Source: Pseudoduganella dura
GTDB lineage: Bacteria; Pseudomonadota; Gammaproteobacteria; Burkholderiales; Burkholderiaceae_D
DNA: 38,894 bases
NCBI RefSeq assembly: GCF_009727155.1
Contig: NZ_WNWM01000001.1
Coordinates: forward strand, 1 to 38,894
Direction of reading: 5' to 3'
Part shown: positions 1-7,334 of the stretch, piece after piece
Position numbering within the stretch: the stretch's first letter is position 1
Layout: each line of letters opens with the position of its first letter
Notes under the pieces: model-generated
The model's database searches: none
The model's input: the letters and a program-made list of their open reading frames with translations, nothing else
What the model was told of the DNA's origin: nothing
Position numbers and translations under genes: made by a program

Positions 1-2649
1 AACCACCCCAAGCACGGCAACGGCTGGAAAGACCACAGCAGCGGCGAGGGCGGTACCTGCATCGACCTGGTGATGTACGCCATGGGCCTGACGGTTTCCG
101 AATCCATGAAGTGGTTGCACGAGGCGTATGCCATCCCGTTCGATCGACAGGACGGCCAGGCGCAGCCGCAGAAGCCGAAAACCCTGGTGGACCATATCGC
201 CGCCCGCTGTATCGGCGCCCGCGACCAGGTACGCAGCTACCTGGCAGGCCGCGGCATCACCGAGGCGGCGATCGCTGCCGCGCTCAAGGCCAACACCGTG
301 GGTTTCAACGAGTGGGTCAGCCCCAAGGTGCCGGAAGGGGAAGTAGGCCACGGCGGCCCGGCCGCGGCGTTCATCGTGTATGCGCCCGGCACCCGCGACG
401 TACTCGGCGTCGACATGCGCTTCTTCGATCCGGCCATCAATGGCGACGTGAAAACCCAGAGCCAGGGCGAGAAGGACGGCTACGGCTGGACGTCGGACTG
501 GCGCCGACTGGAGCGGGCGCGCCGCGTGTATATCGTGGAAAGCGCGATCAATGCGCTGTCGATCGACAGTTGCGAGCTGCCCGGCGCCGCCGCCTTTGCC
601 CTGCGCGGCCTGACCAACGTTCAATCGATTGAATGGACGTTCCTGAAAGGCAAGCAGGTTCTCATCTGCCTGGACAACGACGAGCCGTTCGAACCTGGTC
701 ACCGGCGCGCCGGCGAGCGGCCGGGCCCGAACGCCGCTTGGGCACTGTATGAAGTCCTGACCGCGCAGAACATCAGCGCGCAGCTGGTGGACCAATCCGG
801 CTGGCTGAAGGAGCTGGATCACGAGGATTCCCCCAGCATCAACGACGTAAACGACTACCTGCAGGAGCACGGCGTGGATCTGCTCCGGAATGCCCTGGAA
901 AAGACCGAGGAATGGCTGATTGCCGGCCTGGCCGGCGACGCCAAGCGCAAAGGCAAGCCGCGGGTGTATCTCCCCTCCCACGACTATTCGCAATACTGGA
1001 AATACCGCGTGCGGCCGGACTTCACCCGTTACATCACGAAGATGGACAAGAACAGGGAAACCGACGAGGACAAGCCGGACTACACCGACCTGTGCGGTTT
1101 CCGCGTCGCGTCGCTGACCAGGGTATCGGTGGCCAGCTCGGCGTCGACCATGACCGGCGACACCGACCACGCGCCGACGGTCTATTTTTCCGCCACGGTG
1201 CAAACGGCACGCCACGGCTACCAGCTGACCCGCAAGGTATTCACCGACGACCAGCTGCACAACGTCCAGCAGTGGAGCAAGTTCGGCCCCATCTGGGCAC
1301 CACAGCAGTTTTCCCGCATGGTCAACATCCTGGAGCGTACTGCCGACCTGGGCGCGCGCACGGTGGCCAACTTCGTCGGCCTGGCGTGGCTCAACGGCCA
1401 ACTGGCGATCAACGAGGGACCGGACTGCTATTTCACCGATGCGGAGAAGCAGTGCCCGTATCACAACCTCACGTTTCCATCGGGCCCCGTACAGGATGCT
1501 GCGCGCGTGATCCGCGCCTACCAAGGCACCTTCCTGAAGAATGCAGCCGCGATTCCCCTGGTCTGGGCACTGGGCGGACACCTGAAGGCCCTGCTGGGCT
1601 TCTGGCCGCACATGACCATCCAGGCCGGCAAGAGCGCGGGCAAGTCGACCATCATCAAGCGCCTTGAGCGCACCATCGCCTTTACGATGTTTTCGGGGCA
1701 GTCCCTGCAGACCGAATTCCGCCTGATGACCAGCATTGCCCACACCAGCCATCCGGTGGGCTGGGAAGAGCTGAGCGCCCGACGCCAGGACGTGATCGAC
1801 AAGGCGGTCGGCATCCTGCAGGAAAACTACCAGTACACCATTACCCGCCGCGGCACCGACATGACGGAATTCCTGCTGTCGGCCCCGGTGCTGCTGGCCG
1901 GCGAGGACGTGCCTGTACGCAGCCTGACCGGCAAGATCGTGCGTTCCGACCTGACCGGCAAGAAGGGCGCGTTGATGCCGGCCGATCTGCCACGCTTCCC
2001 GGTGCGCCAATGGCTGACCTACTTGACCGACCTGAACAAGATGGACGTGCTGGCCAAGTACGAAGAACTGCGCGATCACCTGCTGGCCCGCAGCCGTGCG
2101 AGCGGCGCGAGCCAGAACGACGACGGCGCCGGCCGCATGGCCAGCAACTATGCCGCCGTGCTGCTCGCTTGGCGATACCTGGCAGACTTTGCCGGGATGG
2201 ACTACACCGAAGGCAATTTCGGTACCGACCTGGTGGCGGAGATGAACGCCCACATTGCCGAAACGAGCCAGGACCGTGCTCCATGGGTCTGGATCATGGA
2301 AACGTTCCTTTCCGAACTCGACGCCGGCCGCTTCGCGCACCCCAACAAGTTCGACATCGTGGACGGCAAGCGCTGTCTCCTGGTCCGCACCAGCCACATC
2401 ATGGATCACCTGGCGCACTCCCCCTACCTGCGCGAGAAATGGAACGGCTCGCCGGTCAAGTCCGCCACCGTGTTCAAGCGGCAGCTGGCGGAAGCCGGCG
2501 TCATCGAGGGCAAGAAGGACGTCGAGCGCACCATCCGTGGCAACCGCGCCACGCACCTGACGCCGTTGTCGCTCGATGCACTGGAGACATTCGGCCTGGC
2601 CGCGGTGGAACGCGACGACCTGCACGAGAATCCGCGGAGTCGCCCGTGA
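1..2649 (+). CDS. Primase-helicase, C-terminal part (starts at 38748)
   Basis: This is the remaining 882 residues of a 931-residue replication protein that should prime and unwind DNA in lytic replication, as P4 alpha-type or TOPRIM-primase/DUF927-type helicases do. Visible parts, in joined numbering: the end of a CHC2-like domain (W-K-D-H-S-S-G-E-G-G then I-D-L-V, about 58-74) with zinc cysteines replaced by D and S; a TOPRIM domain with Glu229 in V-E-S-A-I-N-A-L and the D-N-D acidic pair at 274-276; and a P-loop G-K-S-A-G-K-S-T at 592-599 (bases 1627-1650), followed by a probable Walker B near V-G-W-E-E-L. The C-terminal 150 residues have no motif I recognise. The stop overlaps the next gene by four bases (GTGA), implying translational coupling. 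Confidence 0.9.
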   Translation, partial: NHPKHGNGWKDHSSGEGGTCIDLVMYAMGLTVSESMKWLHEAYAIPFDRQDGQAQPQKPKTLVDHIAARCIGARDQVRSYLAGRGITEAAIAAALKANTVGFNEWVSPKVPEGEVGHGGPAAAFIVYAPGTRDVLGVDMRFFDPAINGDVKTQSQGEKDGYGWTSDWRRLERARRVYIVESAINALSIDSCELPGAAAFALRGLTNVQSIEWTFLKGKQVLICLDNDEPFEPGHRRAGERPGPNAAWALYEVLTAQNISAQLVDQSGWLKELDHEDSPSINDVNDYLQEHGVDLLRNALEKTEEWLIAGLAGDAKRKGKPRVYLPSHDYSQYWKYRVRPDFTRYITKMDKNRETDEDKPDYTDLCGFRVASLTRVSVASSASTMTGDTDHAPTVYFSATVQTARHGYQLTRKVFTDDQLHNVQQWSKFGPIWAPQQFSRMVNILERTADLGARTVANFVGLAWLNGQLAINEGPDCYFTDAEKQCPYHNLTFPSGPVQDAARVIRAYQGTFLKNAAAIPLVWALGGHLKALLGFWPHMTIQAGKSAGKSTIIKRLERTIAFTMFSGQSLQTEFRLMTSIAHTSHPVGWEELSARRQDVIDKAVGILQENYQYTITRRGTDMTEFLLSAPVLLAGEDVPVRSLTGKIVRSDLTGKKGALMPADLPRFPVRQWLTYLTDLNKMDVLAKYEELRDHLLARSRASGASQNDDGAGRMASNYAAVLLAWRYLADFAGMDYTEGNFGTDLVAEMNAHIAETSQDRAPWVWIMETFLSELDAGRFAHPNKFDIVDGKRCLLVRTSHIMDHLAHSPYLREKWNGSPVKSATVFKRQLAEAGVIEGKKDVERTIRGNRATHLTPLSLDALETFGLAAVERDDLHENPRSRP

Positions 2650-2876
2650 CGGTCACCAGTTGCATCGCCTGCAAAAATTTCACGGTCACGCCGCGGTCAG
2701 ACCGCAAGGATCTGGATGCGTCTTACCGTGCCCGCGGCATGGGCCGGTGCAAGATTGATTCGCTGTCTGCGCGCTGGATCCGGGCCGAGGCGCCGCGCGA
2801 GTGCGGCAGCCTGGTACCGATCGACACACAGCAGATCGAGGCGCGCCGGCGCCACCTGGCAACACACCAGGCGTAA
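2646..2876 (+). CDS. Small zinc-finger-like protein after the primase
   Basis: A 76-residue protein starts at a GTG whose last bases overlap the primase stop (GTGA). It has a C-x2-C near the N-terminus (C-I-A-C-K-N-F) and later single cysteines in G-R-C-K-I-D and E-C-G-S-L, so it may fold around one zinc ion. Small cysteine proteins of this kind often follow primase genes in phages and plasmids of Proteobacteria, but I cannot name a function. Coupled translation and the terminator just after its stop make it the last gene of the early operon. The start codon is inferred from the overlap; no in-frame ATG precedes the cysteines. Confidence 0.65.
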   Translation: MTVTSCIACKNFTVTPRSDRKDLDASYRARGMGRCKIDSLSARWIRAEAPRECGSLVPIDTQQIEARRRHLATHQA

Positions 2877-2905
2877 AAAAAGCCACCGACTGGTGGCCTT
2901 TCCGT
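2873..2905. terminator. Bidirectional intrinsic terminator between early operon and parAB
   Basis: The stem AGCCACC / GGTGGCCT with loop GACT is preceded by a run of A and followed by a T-rich stretch. It sits between the converging zinc-finger gene (plus) and the parB-like gene (minus), so it can end transcripts from both sides. Confidence 0.75.
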
Positions 2906-2924
2906 TTCTGCTGTCGTTCCCTTC

Positions 2925-3257
2925 CTACTCGCGCGCTCGCTTCCTTTCGGAAGCCACCCAATCCTGCATCGCCAACCCCAGCGCAGCAGCCCGGCTGAGT
3001 CCACGCCCTTGAGCTGTTTTGTCGAAATCGGCAAGAATCTGAGGATCGACGGTTACGGTGATTGGCTCTTTGCGCTTGCGCAAGGTCCGGGGCACATCTC
3101 CACTCACCGTCAACTGGGGCGCAGGCTCAGTGGCGGGTACCACGGCGACAGTCGTAGCGGCTACAGGTTGAGCATCAGGAGCTCCAGCGATGAAGCGCTG
3201 GACTTCCGCTTCGCTAGGCTGCGGACGGGCGGGTTTCGGTACGATCTTAGTATTCAT
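2925..3257 (-). CDS. ParB-like partition protein, ribbon-helix-helix type
   Basis: This 110-residue protein follows parA on the same strand with a 40-bp gap. The first 60 residues are proline/alanine-rich and probably disordered. The last 45 hold a ribbon-helix-helix-like segment: a beta strand I-T-V-T-V-D, then helices around I-L-A-D-F-D-K and A-A-A-L-G-L-A-M-Q-D-W. Small RHH centromere-binding proteins paired with small ParA ATPases form type Ib partition systems. By that analogy it should bind parS-like repeats and repress its own operon. A half-site CTTGATGTA lies at 3277-3285, just before its start. Assignment rests on context and fold pattern, not on a recognised family match. Confidence 0.65.
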   Translation of the reverse strand: MNTKIVPKPARPQPSEAEVQRFIAGAPDAQPVAATTVAVVPATEPAPQLTVSGDVPRTLRKRKEPITVTVDPQILADFDKTAQGRGLSRAAALGLAMQDWVASERKRARE

Positions 3258-3297
3258 GATGTGTTTGGTACGTTATCTTGATGTATTGACTAAATCA

Positions 3298-3960
3298 TTA
3301 TGCTGTAATGTTGCCGTAATTCTGCAATAGCAGCTGGACCAGCGCGTCAACCTCTTCGCGTGCCTTTCCGTCGACAGGTTTGTACTCGCTGACATTCCTT
3401 CCGCTCGCACTGGCGCGCTCGATCGCCTTCCGGTTGCCCAGCCTCACCCCGGCCACCTTGAAGCCGTACCCTTCGATTGCCGCGATTGTTGCCTCGTTGT
3501 CCGAGCCTTGGCCAGGCGGATCGGCCATGTTCAGGAACGGCACGACCTGGACGTCACGAAGTTCCTGGGCCTCCTTTACCAGCTCGACCATGTTCTCGTA
3601 GGCCCATAGATCGAAGGAGCGGGGAGCGAATGGCACGATCAGGACATCAGCCACCGACAAGGCAGCGCGCAGCGCGCCAGAGTCCCGGGCCCCCACGTCG
3701 ATGATCGTGTGCCGGTACTTCGGCGCCTGCAAGCGCACCTGGGCGCGCAAGGTCGCGCCGTCCGAGAGCTCCACGGCCGGGATGCCGGGTAGGCCTGCAG
3801 CTGAACGCATCGACAGCGCGAGAAGCGCTGACGTCTGTTTCTTGTCGCCGTCAACCACCCATGGATCCTGTCCAGCCAAGGCAAAGCCGGTCGAGACCTG
3901 CACTGTCGTGGTCGATTTACCCACGCCGCCCTTGGTGTTCGCTATGCAAAAAATCGTCAT
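3298..3960 (-). CDS. parA: ParA-family partition ATPase (small, type Ib)
   Basis: The protein has 220 residues. It opens with a deviant Walker A motif K-G-G-V-G-K-S-T-T at residues 10-18, which carries the signature lysine of ParA/MinD ATPases. V-V-D-G-D (37-39) occupies the Walker A' position, and an I-I-D-V-G-A-R-D block near residue 88 is the Walker B. There is no N-terminal HTH, as expected of the small type Ib class that leaves operator binding to its RHH partner. Its job is to segregate the plasmid form at division. Upstream of the start, 3969-4030 holds degenerate TACATtAAGTTaATG and TACATCA repeats, consistent with autoregulation. A ParA is not part of a standard integrating P2 phage. 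Confidence 0.93.
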   Translation of the reverse strand: MTIFCIANTKGGVGKSTTTVQVSTGFALAGQDPWVVDGDKKQTSALLALSMRSAAGLPGIPAVELSDGATLRAQVRLQAPKYRHTIIDVGARDSGALRAALSVADVLIVPFAPRSFDLWAYENMVELVKEAQELRDVQVVPFLNMADPPGQGSDNEATIAAIEGYGFKVAGVRLGNRKAIERASASGRNVSEYKPVDGKAREEVDALVQLLLQNYGNITA

Positions 3961-3964
3961 ATCA

Positions 3965-4035
3965 TTCCTACATTAAGTTAATGCTCATTATATTGTAAAT
4001 ATATATCATCCATGCATCAAGCCTACATCAGTCCT
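3965..4035. promoter_or_regulatory. parA promoter region with partition-type repeats
   Basis: AT-rich DNA between parA and the upstream gene contains TACATTAAGTTAATG at 3969, TGCATCA near 4014 and TACATCA at 4024-4030. They resemble the palindromes at 4464-4530 and a copy at 36.73 kb. Their position suggests operator use by the partition proteins. Confidence 0.55.
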
Positions 4036-4038
4036 ACA

Positions 4039-4401
4039 TTACATTATTTCCTCTAGTTCGCTTAGGCTAGCGAAGCTGGCCAGCGTCTCCATCACAGCGC
4101 GCTCAGCATCCAATGCCTTATGTACAGCATCGCGGACGTGCACGACGTTGCCCCGTGTGCCGTCGCCGTTTCGCACCGTGGAAGCCAGCCGGTCGGCATC
4201 GAGCCTAGTGAAGCTGCGCGCCAGATGCGGCGCGCATCGTCGGACAGCTGTCACATATCCGTCCTCGTCGACGTCGAACGTTACCGGGATCCCGTCGCAC
4301 TCGACCAGGTACGGTGCCACGAGCGTCATCCGGTCCAGGCGAGCCAGTGCCATTTCATAAGCCCGCACAGCTTCCGTCGCCGTCAACATCATTGTCTTCA
4401 T
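4039..4401 (-). CDS. Hypothetical protein upstream of parA
   Basis: A 120-residue protein of unknown function. The start at 4401 (M-K-T-M-M) is chosen because a perfect GGAGG lies six bases upstream; a longer reading from 4434 lacks one. The sequence looks like a compact alpha/beta domain (V-E-C-D-G-I-P-V-T-F-D-V-D-E-D-G-Y-V-T) followed by a helical C-terminus. It lies on the same strand as parA and parB and behind the best-conserved partition-type palindromes, so it may be co-regulated with them or be a copy-control or accessory partition factor. I do not recognise the family. Confidence 0.65.
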   Translation of the reverse strand: MKTMMLTATEAVRAYEMALARLDRMTLVAPYLVECDGIPVTFDVDEDGYVTAVRRCAPHLARSFTRLDADRLASTVRNGDGTRGNVVHVRDAVHKALDAERAVMETLASFASLSELEEIM

Positions 4402-4463
4402 AGTTCCTCCGAAACCTGCCTTACACAGCCGCATGCATGATTAAAGTGCGTATGCATCACATC

Positions 4464-4530
4464 TACATCAACTTGATGCATCTACAAAATCAATAATACA
4501 TCAAGTTAATGTATACATCAACTTGATGTA
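4464..4530. repeat. Three partition-type palindromes (parS/operator candidates)
   Basis: Copies lie at 4464-4480, 4497-4513 and 4514-4530. The third, TACATCAACTTGATGTA, is a perfect 17-bp palindrome; the others differ at one to three positions. They sit in the promoter region of the leftward 4039-4401 gene, and related motifs occur at 3277, 3969-4030 and 36728-36801. This is a natural binding array for a ribbon-helix-helix centromere protein. Confidence 0.7.
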
Positions 4531-4619
4531 TAAAAATTCTCGGAATTCCGATCTGGCCAAGCAGCTGCAGCTGCAGTCGCTCACAGGGGCCAATCCCTGA
4601 CCACCACAGAACGGCACAC

Positions 4620-5015
4620 GCAGCGCAAAAAATCCGTGGATCTAAGGCGTTTTTCTTGCTAAGTCCTTGATTTCTTAGCAAATACCATCCACGAACTACC
4701 CCTCAAAATCCACGAAATCACCGTATCAATCCACATATCGATCTTTCGGCTCCACCCGTCCCCGCCGCCGCCTATACCTCTCTCTCTCGTAAATTATTGA
4801 AAAGAAAGAAGAAATAGAACATTGAGAAAAGGCAGGGCAGGGCACGCAATCCACATGGAGACTCCGGTTTTCCACCGATTTTTTACCTGCCTAATTTTTC
4901 ATCCACGGATTCCACCACCTTCCACACGCCGATTTGTGGATGCTTTTACGAAAAAACTAACTAAAGAATCAATGACTTACAGCGCCGTAGGATTCAATCC
5001 ACTAATCCACAAACT
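4620..5015. other. ATCCAC repeat cluster, candidate plasmid origin
   Basis: About nine copies of ATCCAC (or its complement GTGGAT) occur in 400 bp, for example at 4686, 4708, 4729, 4848, 4900, 4935 (complement), 4996 and 5003. Several read AATCCACA or TAATCCACA, one or two changes from the DnaA box TTATCCACA. AT-rich blocks lie between them (4780-4815, 4940-4975). No convincing gene is present from 4402 to about 5260; the plus-strand frame at 4822-5106 has unlikely composition. Together this looks like a DnaA-dependent oriV. The link to the Rep protein at 6.7 kb is inference. Confidence 0.5.
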
Positions 5016-5260
5016 TTTTTGCCTGTGGCCCTGCTGGAGACTTGCTTCTCCCAGCCTTGGGGTTGCCGCTGCAGGAATACCCCTCTGTGTGCATCAGATC
5101 GCATGAAGCGCAACGGCATCAAACCGCTCTAACCCGCACCAGCAGCCGGTGACAGCCGCCATCCGGTGGTGCATCAAAAGCAGCGTCCTAAGAGAAGCCC
5201 GGAGGCGGGAGGGGCCTCCGACAGCCGACCCCTGAGAGGGGTGCCGTCGTGCGACCACCC

Positions 5261-5429
5261 ATGAGACGGCCTACGAGGCTGCAGGAGACGCGAGAAGGGG
5301 GAGATAGAGGCTGCGGCTTCCCGCATCAATCTGGAGGCCTGTGATGCGTTCTGGTGGCTTGACGAGGTGGTATGTGATCTCCCATACCTGATATGCTGGA
5401 TTTTTGTACAGTACTGCGTGAGGTATTGA
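5261..5429 (+). pseudogene. Possible small ORF interrupted at a G5 run
   Basis: An ATG at 5261 opens a frame that stops at 5344. The frame one base over, from 5265 to the stop at 5427-5429, encodes a plausible tryptophan-rich segment (A-F-W-W-L-D-E-V-V-C-D-L). The two would join into about 55 residues if the G5 run at 5297-5301 had one base fewer. The stop directly abuts the next ATG. This may be a real small gene with an indel, or chance. Confidence 0.2.
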
Positions 5430-5846
5430 ATGTTCGGCACCAGCCACTCCCTGGGCGGCGGTGCGCCGGCGACAGAGCGCACGCTCGGATTGCCGGTCGC
5501 CGTGATCCATTTACGACGCGATGGCCAGCGCATCAGCGGGAGTGAATTCAAGGCAGCAGTACCGCTGATCGGACGCCTGCTACTGGGTCCAACCAGCCGA
5601 CACCAGAGCGGTGGTGGCTCATCGCATATGGCCGACCTTATGAGACCTGGTGCGCTGGAACTGGGATCACTTTGCAAACCACTGTTCAATCCAGTTATTG
5701 AACGAGCTGACCAGCAGGGATTCATACTGAGCGGGTACGAGATCCAGTCAACGGCGGACGGACAGAAGACACACCTCGACCAGGTGTGGCTGGTGCGACC
5801 GCTGACGGCTACGGATCCATTCGACGTTCCGCCGTCCCGGGCCTGA
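5430..5846 (+). CDS. Hypothetical protein in the origin region
   Basis: A 138-residue plus-strand frame is preceded by GAGG six bases before the ATG. Its second half reads like a folded protein (G-S-L-C-K-P-L-F-N-P-V-I-E-R-A-D-Q-Q-G-F then L-D-Q-V-W-L-V-R-P). I do not recognise a family. It starts immediately after the stop of a short open segment (5265-5429) that also looks coding but lacks a start. The competing minus-strand frame (5174-5923) is rich in arginine, serine and proline and looks like a shadow. The gene lies between the candidate oriV and the structured non-coding block before rep. Confidence 0.5.
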   Translation: MFGTSHSLGGGAPATERTLGLPVAVIHLRRDGQRISGSEFKAAVPLIGRLLLGPTSRHQSGGGSSHMADLMRPGALELGSLCKPLFNPVIERADQQGFILSGYEIQSTADGQKTHLDQVWLVRPLTATDPFDVPPSRA

Positions 5847-6594
5847 ACGCAGAGCCAACGTGACACCTGCCGCGCGGGCATTCCCGCTTGGCTCCGGCCG
5901 AATTTCCTTCGGAAATCAAGCACCCCGCTACCGCGGGGCGTCGGTCCGGCCGGTTACTTTTTGAAAAGCAGACAAACAAAAAACGGAAAGCCAACCCGGC
6001 CGGCACCCGCCGGCGGCAGGAATCACTCCCGAGATGGCCAGTTCACAACGGATCGAAGCACCCTACTGCCTGGTGGCGGGGGTACTGAAACGATGTATGA
6101 CGTGGACGAGCTGGCCGCCGCCCTCCCGATAGGGGGCGGGGTTTCGGGCCAGCGGTACAGGAGGGCAGGTGCCCGCAGCCCCGTAGGGGTGAGCCGGTAG
6201 CCCCCCGCCGTGGTAGCGGTGCGCGTAGCGCAGGGGCGTATCCCGGCGAAGGCTCTGGCCGATTCCCGGAACAGCTGTGCGGCGCGCTCTTCAGTTTATG
6301 ACCTTGTGCGCCGCGAAGCGGGGCAGTCATTTTTCGTAGTCCTACGCACTGTTGTGCATAACCTATGCATTTTGGTGCGTAGAGCTATGAAATTGGCTGC
6401 GTAGATTCCTTTCAAATTCGCGGCCGCCCTAAGTGACGCTTCGCGTAAAAAAAACCCAACCCCTACGAAGGGGAGGGCGCGCCCTCCCTAGCCCCTCCGC
6501 TTATAAGAAAGAGAAGGAATCGGCCGCTAGGCCGCATGGATACGTCATGTCACCGAAAGAAAATGGAGCATGACCGAAAATTTCACGCACAATT
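5847..6594. other. Structured non-coding block before rep
   Basis: I see no supportable gene here. Notable structures are a CCCCGC/GCGGGG hairpin at 5923-5938; a very GC-rich segment at 6115-6240 with a TGCGC-GTA-GCGCA hairpin at 6220-6232; CTACGCAC at 6342-6349 inverted against GTGCGTAG at 6375-6382, with further TGCGTAG copies at 6398 and 6627; and an 18-bp perfect palindrome GGGAGGGCGCGCCCTCCC at 6471-6488 after an A-run. The block could hold cos, a replication control RNA or origin elements; none can be fixed from sequence alone. Confidence 0.5.
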
Positions 6595-6720
6595 CGGAAA
6601 GAATAAGACCTTAATTTTTCGCTTCATGCGTAGGGCGTACCGCACTCGACCGAAGAAATAAGCCCTTAACTTTTCGGATGTTGCATGTTACGATCCGCTC
6701 ATCAGCGAAAAAATAAGGGG
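6595..6720. repeat. 55-bp-periodic repeats upstream of rep (iterons/operator)
   Basis: Two 27-bp imperfect repeats start at 6595 and 6650, sharing the core AATAAGnCCTTAAnTTTTCG. A third half-copy (CGAAAAAATAAGG) starts at 6705-6706. The spacing is 55 bp each time. Each full copy is itself a loose inverted repeat (CCGAA...TTCGG). Their place just before the Rep start suggests Rep binding for autoregulation or origin function. Further CCGAAA copies lie at 6553 and 6574. Confidence 0.6.
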
Positions 6721-6726
6721 AAAAAG

Positions 6727-7329
6727 ATGGCACAAAAGAGAGAACATAACGTTTCAGGCGCGCGCACTGGGCCAAGCCTGAAGAGCTTGACCTACTCGGC
6801 AGACCACAATCCGCTCTTGGAGCAAAACGCTATCGAGATCAAGAAACGCAAGGTACAAACAGGGATTCGTGAGGAGTTTACCGGCGACGGCGGTACACGT
6901 ATTTCAGCCATCCACGAGATCATCGAGAAGGACGAAACCGAGTTTGTGAAGGTGTTTGCGGATGGGGTGAAAGCGGCGTTTGGCTTGAGCCGCACGGCAT
7001 ATCGGGTGTTTCAGCTTGTGCTCCAGAAGTACCAGGATGAGCCGATGGTAGGTGGCTACGCTGATTCCGTGTACCTCGCCTGGTTTAATGGCGGCCTGTC
7101 TGGCGTCGATGTGGGCATGACGGACAGGACGTTCCAGACAGGCCTACGCGAGCTGCTGAGCAAGAATTTTTTGGCCCCCCGCCAGCCGAATGTGTTCTGG
7201 GTCAACCCCAGCCTCTTTTTCAAAGGCAACCGCGTGCTGTTCGTACGCGAATACGTCAAGCGCGAATCAGCGCAGCAGAAGAAACGCGCTGCCCTTGAGC
7301 AGGCTGGGCAGCAACTGCTCATCGAGTAA
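6727..7329 (+). CDS. Plasmid replication initiator, winged-helix Rep protein
   Basis: The 200-residue protein starts at the ATG at 6727, which has AAGGGG a suitable distance upstream; an ATG at 6685 lies inside the repeat region and lacks a site. The centre and C-terminal half look like a winged-helix DNA-binding domain: L-S-R-T-A-Y-R-V-F-Q-L-V-L, then M-T-D-R-T-F-Q-T-G-L-R-E-L-L-S-K-N-F-L, then the wing N-V-F-W-V-N-P-S-L-F-F-K-G-N-R-V. This pattern is typical of RepA/RepL-type plasmid initiators. The gene converges with the portal gene across a 5-bp gap. It would drive replication of the plasmid prophage, separately from the phage primase. Confidence 0.75.
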   Translation: MAQKREHNVSGARTGPSLKSLTYSADHNPLLEQNAIEIKKRKVQTGIREEFTGDGGTRISAIHEIIEKDETEFVKVFADGVKAAFGLSRTAYRVFQLVLQKYQDEPMVGGYADSVYLAWFNGGLSGVDVGMTDRTFQTGLRELLSKNFLAPRQPNVFWVNPSLFFKGNRVLFVREYVKRESAQQKKRAALEQAGQQLLIE

Positions 7330-7334
7330 GGGCC

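Noticed and set aside
4822..5106. A 94-codon plus-strand frame in the ATCCAC repeat block
   Set aside because: No ribosome site and unlikely composition; it overlaps the repeats that suggest an origin.
5174..5923. A 249-codon minus-strand frame
   Set aside because: Rich in Arg, Ser and Pro with no fold-like pattern; the plus-strand 5430-5846 frame has a ribosome site and better composition. A short stretch (Y-Q-V-W-E-I-T-Y) looked tempting but was not enough.
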